From Brevibacillus composti (GTDB lineage: Bacteria > Bacillota > Bacilli > Brevibacillales > Brevibacillaceae), in NCBI RefSeq assembly GCF_016406105.1, contig NZ_CP066308.1, positions 72,501 through 136,500 on the forward strand: 64,000 nucleotides of DNA, in the 5' to 3' direction. Positions 6,830-15,502 of the stretch are shown here, one piece after another. The notes beneath the pieces were generated by a model, which searched no databases, was not told the origin of the DNA, and was given only the letters and a program-made list of their open reading frames with translations. A program made the position numbers and the translations under genes. Position 1 is the stretch's first letter; every line of letters starts with the position of its first letter.

Positions 6830-8182
6830 ATGTTGATGAAAGTAAAAGATCGAATATTTGTGGCTTTGCTTTTCTTGTGCCTCGTCCCCATCTTGCTCGT
6901 CAGTCTGGTCAATTATCATGCAGCAGAAGAAGCGTTGTTTGAGCAATACGCCGCCAATATTACGGAGCATTTGCAGCAGCTGGATGATCGACAGACGACG
7001 CTGGAGGCTTTCGGCGAGTGGTCGCGGCAGGTGGATAATCCGGTCTCCCCGACCTTGGTTATGATCTTTTCCAAAGAGAAGGTGCTGCTGTATCCGCGAA
7101 ATACGAGTACGCTCAAATGGATCATCAGGGATCAGGACTATGCTTCCCTCCTGCAGTTAGTCCACGAGAGCGGGGGAAAGGAGGTCCTGCTGTACTCCAC
7201 CTCCGCAGGCGACATGTATCTGTTTTCCCACATCTCCCCGTACACCGGGAGTACATATGTCGAACTATTGCCAGTCAAAGAGATTGAGAACGACCTCGAT
7301 CCGTTGAAAGAGGTATTGTTCATCGTCACGATTCTCGTGATCCTGTTTGCGGCCATCGTTGCCCACCAGGTAGCCCGCTGGTTTGACAGGCCGATCCGCT
7401 CTTTGATCGAGGCTACGGAAGCGCTGCAGCAGGGTGATTTCACGATTCGAGTGGAAAAGCACGGGATGGCCGAAATTGCTCACCTGGAGGATAAATTCAA
7501 TCAGATGGCTTCCCAGCTGCAAGTGCTGATTCAGCGGGAGCGCAAATACATGCAGGCGGGTCTGGAGCAAATCGTGCGCAGCTTCTATCTCGCCGTAGAG
7601 ATGAAGGACCCCTATACAGCCGGCCATAGCGAACGGGTAACGGAATACGCGCTGATTATTTACGATCACCTGATAGAAAAAGGGGACTTTTCCCGGGACG
7701 ACCTGCGATTTGCAGGTCTGATGCACGATATCGGCAAAGTCGCCATTCCCGACCGCGTGCTGTTGAAGGAAGGAAAGCTGACAGACGAGGAATACGAACT
7801 GATCAAGCTGCACGCTTCGATCGGGGCCAACATTGTCAACCAGATTGAGAGCCTCTCCCATGTGAGCCCGGGCGTCCGCCACCACCATGAGCGTTGGGAT
7901 GGCAGGGGATACCCGGACGGGCTGAGCGGAGAAAGGATCCCGCTTATGGGAAGAATCCTGGCCGTAGCCGATACGTTTGATGCGATGACGTCGACTCGCT
8001 CGTACCGGCAAGCGATGACGCTGGAAGAGGCTCATGCCGAGATCCTGAGATGCTCCGGAACGCAGTTTGATCCCGCGATTGTCTATGCTTTTCACCGCGC
8101 CTTTTCGTCGGGAGCCTGTCATGTTCACATGCAGCGGGTACACCAGAGAAAGGGCGAGGAGGCCGTCGCCGCGAGAGGATAA
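6830..8182 (+). CDS. Membrane HAMP/HD-GYP protein, probable cyclic-di-nucleotide phosphodiesterase
   Basis: This 450-residue protein has a membrane helix at about 8-28, an extracytoplasmic sensor region (about 30-160), a second helix (about 161-180), a HAMP domain (about 181-235) and an HD-GYP domain (about 250-425). The HD pair is at 299-300 (MHDIGK), and the full GYP signature HHERWDGRGYP lies at 352-362, so the phosphodiesterase site looks intact. HD-GYP domains hydrolyse cyclic di-GMP or related cyclic dinucleotides. ATG 6830 has a purine-rich Shine-Dalgarno close to it, and ATG 6836 is an alternative. The gene stands alone upstream of the SRP RNA. The signal sensed by the loop is unknown. 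Confidence 0.88.
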   Translation: MLMKVKDRIFVALLFLCLVPILLVSLVNYHAAEEALFEQYAANITEHLQQLDDRQTTLEAFGEWSRQVDNPVSPTLVMIFSKEKVLLYPRNTSTLKWIIRDQDYASLLQLVHESGGKEVLLYSTSAGDMYLFSHISPYTGSTYVELLPVKEIENDLDPLKEVLFIVTILVILFAAIVAHQVARWFDRPIRSLIEATEALQQGDFTIRVEKHGMAEIAHLEDKFNQMASQLQVLIQRERKYMQAGLEQIVRSFYLAVEMKDPYTAGHSERVTEYALIIYDHLIEKGDFSRDDLRFAGLMHDIGKVAIPDRVLLKEGKLTDEEYELIKLHASIGANIVNQIESLSHVSPGVRHHHERWDGRGYPDGLSGERIPLMGRILAVADTFDAMTSTRSYRQAMTLEEAHAEILRCSGTQFDPAIVYAFHRAFSSGACHVHMQRVHQRKGEEAVAARG

Positions 8183-8216
8183 GGGGGAGATTCCCTCCTT
8201 TGGATGGCTTTTTGCC

Positions 8217-8245
8217 TTGCGATCAAAGTTTATCTTTGGTATGCT
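8217..8245 (+). promoter_or_regulatory. SRP RNA promoter
   Basis: TTGCGA (8217-8222) and TATGCT (8240-8245) are 17 nt apart, and transcription would start at about 8251, the base of the closing helix of the RNA. Confidence 0.65.
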
Positions 8246-8250
8246 ATCTT

Positions 8251-8520
8251 TACCGTGCTAGACGGGGAGGTTGCGGTGCCCTGTAACCTGCAATCCGCAA
8301 TAGCAGGGTTGAATTCCTATCAGAGGTCTTCTCATGTGAGGCTGCCTTATGGCGGCGGTGTTGAGGAGCGGGTCCTGTGCAACGTGAACCCATGAACCTG
8401 GTCAGGTCCGGAAGGAAGCAGCCATAAGTGGATCATCACGTGTGCCGCAGGGTTGCCTGTTCTGAGCTGCGGCCATAAGTAACGCTTGGATGGGAACGAT
8501 CGAAGGTAGGTGCACGGTAC
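8251..8520 (+). ncRNA. ffs: Signal recognition particle RNA (long Bacillus-type scRNA)
   Basis: This is a 270-nt SRP RNA with Alu and S domains. The Ffh-binding core is unmistakable: CAGGTCCGGAAGGAAGCAGC near 8402-8421. The 5' part (GGGGAGGTTGCGGTGCCCTG) and 3' part (GTGCCGCAGGGTTGCCTG) match the Bacillus scRNA Alu and stem regions. The ends TACCGTGC and GCACGGTA pair, which fixes the boundaries to within a base or two. It acts with Ffh and FtsY in membrane targeting. No tadA gene lies beside it, unlike in Bacillus subtilis. Confidence 0.96.
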
Positions 8521-8540
8521 TTCCATACAATCTGGATAAC

Positions 8541-8579
8541 AAAACGGTATGAATCCACCACGGATCGTACCGTTTTTTT
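8541..8579 (+). terminator. SRP RNA terminator
   Basis: AAAACGGTA pairs with TACCGTTTT around an inner ATCC/GGAT helix, followed by T7. Confidence 0.85.
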
Positions 8580-8758
8580 ATGGTCTCAAAGCAGCCGGGA
8601 AACCGCTCTCCCATGACTCTTTTTGTTGCATTCTGACGATCTCTAGCGAAAACATTTCCAGCAAAAAATGACTGCCAAAGCAGGTTTTTCCCATTTTTCC
8701 GACGAATTGTTAAGATACGGAAAAGCGCTAAAAACGCGAAGGTCAGGAGGGACAAGCT

Positions 8759-10183
8759 GTGGGGGGGTCCATTTCGTTACATCTCGTCGGCTCGTCCAAT
8801 AGATTGCAACAGTTTGTGCAACAGCTGCCGGCCGCCCTTTTTCTGGTAGACGAATCCGGGACGATCGTGGAGGCGAACGAGAGGCTGCTGTGCGAAACCG
8901 GCTATCGGCGTGAAGATCTGATTAATCAATCATTTCGCCTCCTTTTGCCGTATCAGGGGACGATGGAGCAATTGTATCAGGAGCTGCTGAACCGGGAAGC
9001 AGACCAGTCACTCGAAGTGGAGTGGCGAGACAGCAAAGGGAGGACGGGGAAAGCCTCGGCCATGATCATGGTGCAGGCTGGCGATCACCCCCTGTACCTC
9101 ATCCAGCTGCTTCAGATGGAGAGGGAGACCCATCAGCATCTGGCGCAGCGGCTGCTCGCCAAATTGACACATGACAGCAGTTTGGGACTGTTCGTCCTGG
9201 ACGAGAGGGGCTGGATTGTCGAAGCCAGCCATGTCGCTTGCAAACTCTTGGGCAAAAGCCGCCTCGACGTCGTCAACAAACATGTTGACCAAGTGTTTGC
9301 CGGTATCCCGGAAGAGCACCGGTTGATCAGACGGGAGCTTTTGGACGGAGTCAAGCTGTACAATATGGCGACTTCATGGACCAATGACAATCAGCGCTAT
9401 GAATTGATCGTAGACGCAAGCACGCTTCAGGATGAGTCAGGGAAGACGATAGGAGCCTTCTTACTGTTTAAGGATATTACGAATTTGCGTTCGCTTGAAC
9501 AAAAAATCGAGCGGAACGAAAGGCTGGCGATGATCGGCCAAATCGCCGCGGGAACCGCTCACGAAATCCGCAATCCGCTCACCTCGATCAAAGGTTTTTT
9601 GCAAATGTTCCTGCAGTCATTCAGCGAAAACGGAATGGACCGCGAACGAACCTACACAGAAATCATGCTGACCGAAATCAATCGCATCAATTCGCTCGTC
9701 AGCGAATTTCTGCTGCTCAGCAAGCCGCGCGATGTCCAATACGCGATCGTCGATCTGAATACCGTCTTCGAGGAAATTTTGCCGATCGTGGAGTCGCAGG
9801 CCCTGCTGTACGGCATCGAGGTCCAATTTTCCTCGCGGGGACAACTGCCGCTGGTCGTCGGCGATACGGAACTGTTAAAGCAAGTGTTTATCAATATCTG
9901 CAAGAACGGGATCGAGGCCATGGGCGAGCAGGGCACGTTACATATTTCCCATCACGTCGATCCGGAGGGAGACAAGGTCAGCATCGATATCAAGGATACC
10001 GGACCCGGCATCCCTCTGTACATTATTGACAAGATCTTTGATCCGTTTTTCACGACAAAGGAAGAGGGGACAGGGCTCGGGCTGTCCGTCTGCCAGAAGA
10101 TCATACACGACATCGGCGGACAGATTCGCGTATCCACCAAAGGGTACGGCACTACCTTTCATATCCTGCTCCCCTACTTATAA
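8759..10183 (+). CDS. PAS-domain sensor histidine kinase (sporulation-kinase-like)
   Basis: This 474-residue soluble kinase has no membrane segment. It has PAS 1 (about 15-120), PAS 2 (about 135-245), a HisKA dimerisation domain with phospho-acceptor His268 in TAHEIRNPLTSIKGF, and a HATPase_c domain with N box (NICKNGIEAM), G1 (DTGPGIP), F box (FDPFFTTK) and G2 (GTGLGLSV). The His-box type and lack of a paired response-regulator gene resemble the orphan KinA/KinE group that feeds the Spo0F-Spo0B-Spo0A phosphorelay. That role is inference. The start is GTG 8759 after AGGAGGGA. It lies between SRP RNA and dnaX. Confidence 0.9.
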   Translation: MGGSISLHLVGSSNRLQQFVQQLPAALFLVDESGTIVEANERLLCETGYRREDLINQSFRLLLPYQGTMEQLYQELLNREADQSLEVEWRDSKGRTGKASAMIMVQAGDHPLYLIQLLQMERETHQHLAQRLLAKLTHDSSLGLFVLDERGWIVEASHVACKLLGKSRLDVVNKHVDQVFAGIPEEHRLIRRELLDGVKLYNMATSWTNDNQRYELIVDASTLQDESGKTIGAFLLFKDITNLRSLEQKIERNERLAMIGQIAAGTAHEIRNPLTSIKGFLQMFLQSFSENGMDRERTYTEIMLTEINRINSLVSEFLLLSKPRDVQYAIVDLNTVFEEILPIVESQALLYGIEVQFSSRGQLPLVVGDTELLKQVFINICKNGIEAMGEQGTLHISHHVDPEGDKVSIDIKDTGPGIPLYIIDKIFDPFFTTKEEGTGLGLSVCQKIIHDIGGQIRVSTKGYGTTFHILLPYL

Positions 10184-10248
10184 ACCGCGATCCCCCTGCC
10201 CTCCGGCTTGACACCTGGGGAGGACGGCAATCGAGGCTATATCATCAC

Positions 10249-10278
10249 ACGTCCCGCTTTGCAGTACGGGGCGTTTTC
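10249..10278 (+). terminator. Terminator after the histidine kinase gene
   Basis: CGTCCCG pairs with CGGGGCG (one G-U pair) around a 10-nt loop, followed by TTTTCTTT. Confidence 0.6.
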
Positions 10279-10279
10279 T

Positions 10280-10308
10280 TTGTACGAACCCCACCGATAT
10301 TGTATAAT
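10280..10308 (+). promoter_or_regulatory. dnaX operon promoter
   Basis: TTGTAC (10280-10285), a 17-nt spacer and TATAAT (10303-10308). It sits directly ahead of dnaX-ebfC-recR. Confidence 0.65.
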
Positions 10309-10349
10309 AGATGAGATCAGGACTTTGCAGATTGGAGTGTCACAAGAAC

Positions 10350-12062
10350 ATGGCTTACACCGCGCTGTATCGCGTTTACCGACCGCAAACCTTTCAAGAC
10401 GTGGTAGGACAAGAGCATGTGACCGTCACTCTGCGCAATGCCTTGCGCGAGCAAAGACTGTCTCACGCTTATCTGTTCAACGGTCCCCGAGGCACGGGCA
10501 AAACCAGTGCGGCCAAAATCATGGCCAAGGCTGTCAACTGCGAGCAGCCGCAGGATGGGGAGCCATGCAATCGATGTGATACCTGCAAGGCCATCACGGA
10601 CGGCTCCGTAACTGATGTGCTGGAAATTGACGCAGCGTCCAACCGGGGTGTCGAGGAAATACGGGATATTCGCGACAAGGTGAAATTTGCCCCGAGCGAT
10701 GTCAAATACAAGGTGTATATTATCGACGAAGTGCATATGCTGACGACGGAAGCCTTCAATGCCCTCCTCAAAACGCTGGAGGAGCCGCCTTCCCACGTCC
10801 TGTTTATTCTGGCGACGACCGAACCGCATAAGCTGCCCGCGACGATCATCTCTCGCTGCCAGCGCTTTGACTTCCATCGCATCTCGCTGCGAGAGATGGT
10901 CAAGCGGCTCAGCTATATCTGCCAGGAGCAGCAGGTCCAAGTCGAGGAGCAAGCGCTGACGCTGGTCGCCAAAATGGCGGAAGGCGGGATGCGTGACGCG
11001 CTCAGCCTGCTGGACCAGGCAATCAGCTACAGCAGGGATCAGGTGACGGCGGCTGCAATCATGCAGATCACCGGGACGGTCTCCCAGTCGTATTTTTCCA
11101 CCCTGGCCCGATCCATCGCCAAGCAAGACGTCACTCAGGTGATGGAGCAGTTTGACCGGGTGATGGTCCAGGGGAAAGATCCGGAGCAGTTTTTGCACGA
11201 TTTTCTCTACTACTACCGGGATATGCTGCTGCTCAAGACAGCCCCGCATCTGGAGGAGATCGTGGAGCGGACGATGATCGACGATCAGTTCGCTGAGGTA
11301 GCGACCCTGTATGACATCCCCGATCTCTATACCGCGATCGAGACGTGCAACCAGGCGCTGACCCAGTTGAAATGGTCCACGTACGCCCGGGTACTGGTGG
11401 AGCTGACCTTGGTGAAGCTATGCCAGCAGCCGGGGAGAGGGAACACCCAGCAAGCGCAGTCCGCCCCCGTCCAAGGCAGCGTGGCCGGAGAAGATCTGTC
11501 CGCGCTCGTCAACCGGATTCGGATGCTGGAGGAAAAACTGAGCCAGCTCGCCCAGGGACAGGGCCTGGCAGCCGCTCCGACGAAGGCGGAAGAGCCGCGA
11601 AAGCCGGAAGCGCGCCGGCCTGCTTCCGCAGGAAACGGGTCGCGGACGCCCATGAACAAAGTCCGCGAAGCGGCGATGGCGATCGATGAGGGCCTGACCC
11701 GCCAAGTCCGCGGACAATGGAGTCAGATCCTCGCCGATGTGAAAAAGGTAAAAATTCAGCACCAAGCCTGGCTGGTCAACGGGCAACCGGCGGCTGTCGG
11801 CAATGACGCTGTCGTCGTGACCTTTACCAGCCCGATCCACTGCGATAAAACCATGGAGCCCGAGCTGAAAAGCGTCATCGAACGGGCGATTTCCGGAGTG
11901 GTCGGCAGGCCGCTGCAGCTCCTGTCCGTTATGGAGGAGGAGTGGCAATCGGTTCACCAGCAGGCTGCACAGGGAGACGCTCCCAAAGAGGAGGAGCAGG
12001 ATCCGTTTGTGGCCGAAGCCATCCGGCTGGTCGGCGAAGGCCTGGTGGAAGTGAAAGAATAA
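10350..12062 (+). CDS. dnaX: DNA polymerase III subunits gamma and tau
   Basis: This 570-residue clamp-loader subunit loads the beta sliding clamp in the replisome. The AAA+ region has Walker A GPRGTGKTS, a four-Cys zinc site (CEQPQDGEPCNRCDTC), Walker B IIDEVHML and an SRC arginine finger (ISRCQRF). A variable, Ala/Arg/Pro-rich linker (about 385-450) and the C-terminal tau region follow. I start at ATG 10350 (MAYTALYRVYRP) because an upstream in-frame ATG at 10311 lies almost on the transcription start. No obvious programmed-frameshift slippery run was seen. It heads an operon with ebfC and recR. Confidence 0.96.
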   Translation: MAYTALYRVYRPQTFQDVVGQEHVTVTLRNALREQRLSHAYLFNGPRGTGKTSAAKIMAKAVNCEQPQDGEPCNRCDTCKAITDGSVTDVLEIDAASNRGVEEIRDIRDKVKFAPSDVKYKVYIIDEVHMLTTEAFNALLKTLEEPPSHVLFILATTEPHKLPATIISRCQRFDFHRISLREMVKRLSYICQEQQVQVEEQALTLVAKMAEGGMRDALSLLDQAISYSRDQVTAAAIMQITGTVSQSYFSTLARSIAKQDVTQVMEQFDRVMVQGKDPEQFLHDFLYYYRDMLLLKTAPHLEEIVERTMIDDQFAEVATLYDIPDLYTAIETCNQALTQLKWSTYARVLVELTLVKLCQQPGRGNTQQAQSAPVQGSVAGEDLSALVNRIRMLEEKLSQLAQGQGLAAAPTKAEEPRKPEARRPASAGNGSRTPMNKVREAAMAIDEGLTRQVRGQWSQILADVKKVKIQHQAWLVNGQPAAVGNDAVVVTFTSPIHCDKTMEPELKSVIERAISGVVGRPLQLLSVMEEEWQSVHQQAAQGDAPKEEEQDPFVAEAIRLVGEGLVEVKE

Positions 12063-12104
12063 ATACCGCATAATCCCTATACATCCGTTAAGGAGGACAA
12101 TCAC

Positions 12105-12416
12105 GTGAAAAACATGCAACAAATGATGCGTCAGGTAAAGAAAATGCAGGAAGAAATGCAAAAAGCCCAAGAAGGCCTGAAGGAAAAAGTTGTGGAAAGC
12201 TCTGCCGGCGGCGGTGCCGTCATGGTGAAAGCGAACGGGCACAAGGAAATCATTGAGATTGCCATCAAGCCGGAAGTCGTCGATGCCGATGACGTCGAAA
12301 TGCTGCAGGATCTGGTGTTGACAGCCGTCAACGACGCGCTCCGCAAAGTGGATGAATTGGTAGGCAAAGAAATGGGACGCTTTACCGGAGGGATGAACAT
12401 TCCGGGATTGTTCTAA
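12105..12416 (+). CDS. ebfC: YbaB/EbfC nucleoid-associated protein
   Basis: This 103-residue protein has an N-terminal Met/Gln/Lys-rich helix ([20 protein letters not shown]) and the conserved [13 protein letters not shown] and [17 protein letters not shown] core of the YbaB/EbfC family. These dimeric proteins bind DNA and are nearly always encoded between dnaX and recR, as here. The start is GTG 12105 with AAGGAGG 8 nt upstream. The molecular role is still unclear in the family. The spacing of 42 bp to dnaX and 34 bp to recR supports one operon. Confidence 0.93.
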   Translation: MKNMQQMMRQVKKMQEEMQKAQEGLKEKVVESSAGGGAVMVKANGHKEIIEIAIKPEVVDADDVEMLQDLVLTAVNDALRKVDELVGKEMGRFTGGMNIPGLF

Positions 12417-12450
12417 TCGCAAGCGGCAGCCCTGAGAAGGAGTAGAAGCG

Positions 12451-13047
12451 ATGTTTTATCCCGAACCGGTCTCCAAACTAATCGAAGGTTTTATGAAACT
12501 GCCTGGCATCGGTCCGAAAACGGCGGGTCGCTTGGCGTTTTTCGTACTGAACATGAAAGAAGATGATGTGCTGGACCTCGCCAAGGCATTGGTCAATGCC
12601 AAGCGTCAGCTTCATTACTGTTCGGTCTGCAACAACATTACGGATCTGGACCCTTGCCACATCTGCCGCGACAAACGGCGGGACGGCTCCGTCATCTGTG
12701 TCGTGCAAGAGCCGAAAGACGTAGTGGCGATGGAAAAAACCCGCGAATTCGAGGGGTACTACCATGTGCTCCACGGGGCGATTTCTCCGATCGAAGGAAT
12801 TGGCCCCGAGGATATACGCATCCCGGATCTGTTGAAGCGGCTGGGCGACGAACAGGTGAAGGAAGTGATCCTGGCGACCAATCCCAACATCGAGGGAGAG
12901 GCGACAGCCATGTACATTTCCCGCCTGATCAAGCCGTTTGGCATACGGGTGACGCGGATTGCGCACGGATTGCCCGTGGGCGGCGATCTCGAATATGCAG
13001 ACGAGGTTACGCTGACCAAAGCCTTGGAAGGAAGACGGGAGCTATAG
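12451..13047 (+). CDS. recR: Recombination mediator RecR
   Basis: This 198-residue protein acts with RecO (and RecF) to load RecA on SSB-coated single-stranded DNA during repair. It has a helix-hairpin-helix segment ([16 protein letters not shown]), a four-Cys zinc finger ([16 protein letters not shown]), a Toprim domain ([14 protein letters not shown], then [12 protein letters not shown]) and the C-terminal Walker-like tail ([12 protein letters not shown]-type, here [14 protein letters not shown]). It is full length. It is the third gene of dnaX-ebfC-recR and is closed by a terminator at 13.08 kb. Confidence 0.97.
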   Translation: MFYPEPVSKLIEGFMKLPGIGPKTAGRLAFFVLNMKEDDVLDLAKALVNAKRQLHYCSVCNNITDLDPCHICRDKRRDGSVICVVQEPKDVVAMEKTREFEGYYHVLHGAISPIEGIGPEDIRIPDLLKRLGDEQVKEVILATNPNIEGEATAMYISRLIKPFGIRVTRIAHGLPVGGDLEYADEVTLTKALEGRREL

Positions 13048-13075
13048 GAAGGCCGGCATCGCCGGTTGAATAGAG

Positions 13076-13102
13076 AAAGACAGGGGCACCTGTCTTTTTT
13101 TT
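13076..13102 (+). terminator. Terminator of dnaX-ebfC-recR
   Basis: AAAGACAGG pairs with CCTGTCTTT around a 4-nt loop, with T8. Confidence 0.88.
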
Positions 13103-13213
13103 ACTTTCAGGTATACCCTGTACACGCCGTAAATTTGCCCGCGCGGCTAGCGCGTGGAAAAAGTGTATTTTTGAGTGGGACGAGACATAGATTGGTAGGG
13201 GGAGAGTGAGACA

Positions 13214-14188
13214 ATGCTGAATGGACCGGGGCTTTCGCTCTCGGGCAAGACAGAGAGAGATCGCACGAGAATCTGGGCTGTTCTCTTGTTTATGGGGTAT
13301 TGGATCATCTTTGCCGCAGAGTTTTTCATGATTCGCTTTCAGCGGGGAGAAAACGGCTTGTGGGTGGCGACCACGGCAGAAGAACCGGCTCCGTGGCTGG
13401 TCATTCTGATCTTATGCGTGAGCGGAATCAGCGTTCTGCTGTCGGCCGTCTACGCCGTTCAGCGTGTGCGGACACGGCGACAGCGGGACTGGCTCTGGTT
13501 TTCGCCGGAAGTTGCCGGTGTCGATGTCCTGCATGTGATCGCCTGGGTGCACGTCTTTCAGACCTGCACGCTCCTTCTGTATGGTTTGGTTCTGCCGGCG
13601 AACCTGTTTGCCGCAGGATCCGCGGGCAGCTTTCTGGAGTCGGCCTCTTTGCAGCTGTTTATTCTGGTCTTGGTGCCGCTGATGTTTCGCGGGCGCCTGA
13701 GAGAGCTGGGAGTATGTCGTCCCCGTCGCTTGGGGCTGATGGTCGTCGTCCTGATCCTCCTGTTTCTTGCGGTGATGCTTCTGCTTGATACTGCGGTCAC
13801 TCGGCCCTTCGCGGAGTGGCTGGGGCTTTCCCTAGACTCCGAGCGGGAAAAACTGATTGAGCGGGAGATCGTCCATGCCAAGGGACAGGATAGCTGGGCG
13901 ATTTTGGCGTCGCTTTTGGTCATCGGCGGACTGGTTCCCCTCGCGGAGGAGCTGCTGTTCCGTGGGGTGGTGCAAACCTATCTCGTCCGCCGAGCAGGTG
14001 CCGTTCTCGGGATTTTCCTCAGCAGTCTCTGGTTTGCCTTGATGCATGTGGATGTGGCCTTGTTTGCTCCGCTGTTCGTGATGGGGGTCTTTCTCGGGTA
14101 CCTGCGCCATCACTTCCAATCCATATGGGGGGCAGTGATCCTGCACGCACTGAACAACATCGTCGGAGTGCTTTATTACTTCCAATAG
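13214..14188 (+). CDS. CPBP-family intramembrane metalloprotease
   Basis: This 324-residue protein has about eight membrane helices and the C-terminal Abi/CPBP domain (about 225-320). The conserved residues are visible: the Glu-Glu pair at 245-246 with Arg250 (EELLFRGVVQ), His278 (WFALMHVDV) and the His311-x3-Asn motif (LHALNNIVG). The family includes Rce1-type CAAX proteases and bacterial enzymes processing bacteriocins or membrane proteins. The substrate here is unknown. The start is ATG 13214 after GGGGGAG. It is followed closely by a DUF2508 gene and bofA, with which it may be transcribed. Confidence 0.88.
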   Translation: MLNGPGLSLSGKTERDRTRIWAVLLFMGYWIIFAAEFFMIRFQRGENGLWVATTAEEPAPWLVILILCVSGISVLLSAVYAVQRVRTRRQRDWLWFSPEVAGVDVLHVIAWVHVFQTCTLLLYGLVLPANLFAAGSAGSFLESASLQLFILVLVPLMFRGRLRELGVCRPRRLGLMVVVLILLFLAVMLLLDTAVTRPFAEWLGLSLDSEREKLIEREIVHAKGQDSWAILASLLVIGGLVPLAEELLFRGVVQTYLVRRAGAVLGIFLSSLWFALMHVDVALFAPLFVMGVFLGYLRHHFQSIWGAVILHALNNIVGVLYYFQ

Positions 14189-14201
14189 GGGGGACTTTAA
14201 G

Positions 14202-14429
14202 TTGGGCTTTTGGAAGCAGGCAAAACCATCAGTCGCCTGGGAAGACGGAATGCTTGAGGAGGCTGTCAACAGCGCCAGACTGGACTGGCAGCAGGCCCAG
14301 CATTTGATGGAAATCAGCGAACCGGATCACAGGCTGGAAGACGCTATCTACTATCTGGAGCTGACGGAAAAACGCTATATGTTTCTGCTCTCGCAGCTAA
14401 AGCGAGAGCGGGAGCACCATCAAGCGTAG
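14202..14429 (+). CDS. yaaL: DUF2508 (YaaL-like) small protein
   Basis: This 75-residue, mostly helical and acidic protein shows the DUF2508 pattern (LEEAVNSARLDWQQAQHLME, then AIYYLELTEKRYMFLL). In Bacillus subtilis the homologue YaaL sits between recR and bofA, the same position as here. It has no known function. The start is TTG 14202 after AGGGGGGA. It is 13 bp after the protease gene and 12 bp before bofA. Confidence 0.82.
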   Translation: MGFWKQAKPSVAWEDGMLEEAVNSARLDWQQAQHLMEISEPDHRLEDAIYYLELTEKRYMFLLSQLKREREHHQA

Positions 14430-14441
14430 GGAGGGAAAGGT

Positions 14442-14708
14442 ATGACCACAGGGTGGATGATTGCCCTCTTAGTGGCGGGGCTGCTCATCTTGATCGCGGC
14501 CAGCAAATCAGGCTGGGGGCCGATTCGCTGGATTGGTTTTGGCGTCATGCAGCTGGTGATTGGCGCCGTATTGCTCTTTTTTGCCAACCTGATTGGAGAG
14601 CTGGCCGACTTTCACATACCCATCAACCCGGTGACGGCCCTCTTGACCGGTCTGCTACGCTTGCCGGGACTGGCCGCCTTGATCATCATCAAGCTGTGGA
14701 TCTTGTAA
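14442..14708 (+). CDS. bofA: BofA-family inhibitor of pro-sigma-K processing
   Basis: This 88-residue membrane protein has three hydrophobic stretches (about 5-20, 30-48 and 66-86). BofA sits in the mother-cell membrane with SpoIVFA and blocks the SpoIVFB protease until the forespore signal arrives, timing sigma-K activation. The C-terminal region (FHIPINPVTALLTGLLRLPG) is the family's most conserved part. Context (recR-yaaL-bofA) matches Bacillus. The start ATG follows GGGAGGGAAAGG. Confidence 0.9.
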   Translation: MTTGWMIALLVAGLLILIAASKSGWGPIRWIGFGVMQLVIGAVLLFFANLIGELADFHIPINPVTALLTGLLRLPGLAALIIIKLWIL

Positions 14709-14714
14709 GCAGGC

Positions 14715-15233
14715 TTAGCCATCCGTCAACAGAAAGGCGACGCTGCGCCTCTCGTATTTGACGCGGCATTGCTTCGGCACCCGCAGGGAAATCAGTATGG
14801 CGATCGCGCGGGGCAGGGCGGCGATCATCGCACCAGCCAACAGGGTGAGGCCATAAGGGGCGGGCAGCCACACGTACAAAGCGGCTGCAAGAAACAAGGT
14901 TCCCGCCAGAACGGTCGTTTCCGCCCCGCGGAAGCTGGCCAGCGGAACAGGGAAGCGATAGCCGGCGCCCCACCACGGTGAGAACAGCATGTCCGGAGTA
15001 GTCTGGGGGGAGTGTCCGCGCAGCGAGGTGTAGATGCGAAACAGACAGAGATGGAGCACGCTAATCCCCGGCAACACGGCGAGCGACACGATCAGCGAGG
15101 AGAGAGGCGTAGCCAGCCAGCGGACGGAGATGAGAAAAAACAGCAGAAAGAGCAGCAGCTGCAGAAAAAGTCCGGCGAGCCGCCAGCGAAAGCGGCGAAC
15201 CAGCTTATAGCTGTAAATGGTCTGAGTATTCAT
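14715..15233 (-). CDS. Hypothetical membrane protein
   Basis: This 172-residue protein has four likely membrane helices (about 17-37, 42-65, 108-123 and 126-148) and basic, Arg-rich termini. I recognise no family. It is convergent with bofA, with only 6 bp between the stop codons and no terminator visible between them, so the two transcripts probably overlap. The Shine-Dalgarno before ATG 15233 is weak. Helix content and frame length support a real gene, but its role is open. Confidence 0.6.
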   Translation of the reverse strand: MNTQTIYSYKLVRRFRWRLAGLFLQLLLFLLFFLISVRWLATPLSSLIVSLAVLPGISVLHLCLFRIYTSLRGHSPQTTPDMLFSPWWGAGYRFPVPLASFRGAETTVLAGTLFLAAALYVWLPAPYGLTLLAGAMIAALPRAIAILISLRVPKQCRVKYERRSVAFLLTDG

Positions 15234-15502
15234 ACGTCACATCCATTCGAGCACTCATTTCCAAAGGCACACGGATCCAGATGCCGCGCGGCTCCTCTCC
15301 GGGCCTCTTGGATAGGGCGGCAAGCGAGCGGGAACAGTAAGCAAAAAAGCAAAGCGCACCTGTCTATCCAAGCTAGTTCCATTATGGCACAGCCTCCCGG
15401 CAGGAGGAAGACGGAACTGGCGGGGCATTCCTTTCACGCGGATGCCCATAGAAGACGACCGGACTCTTGTGACCGGACGAGCAAAAAGGAGGGGGAGATG
15501 GG

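Noticed and set aside
11740-11770. Programmed frameshift in dnaX producing gamma
   Set aside because: The A-runs here lack a proper slippery heptamer and stimulatory stem. A single full-length product is assumed.
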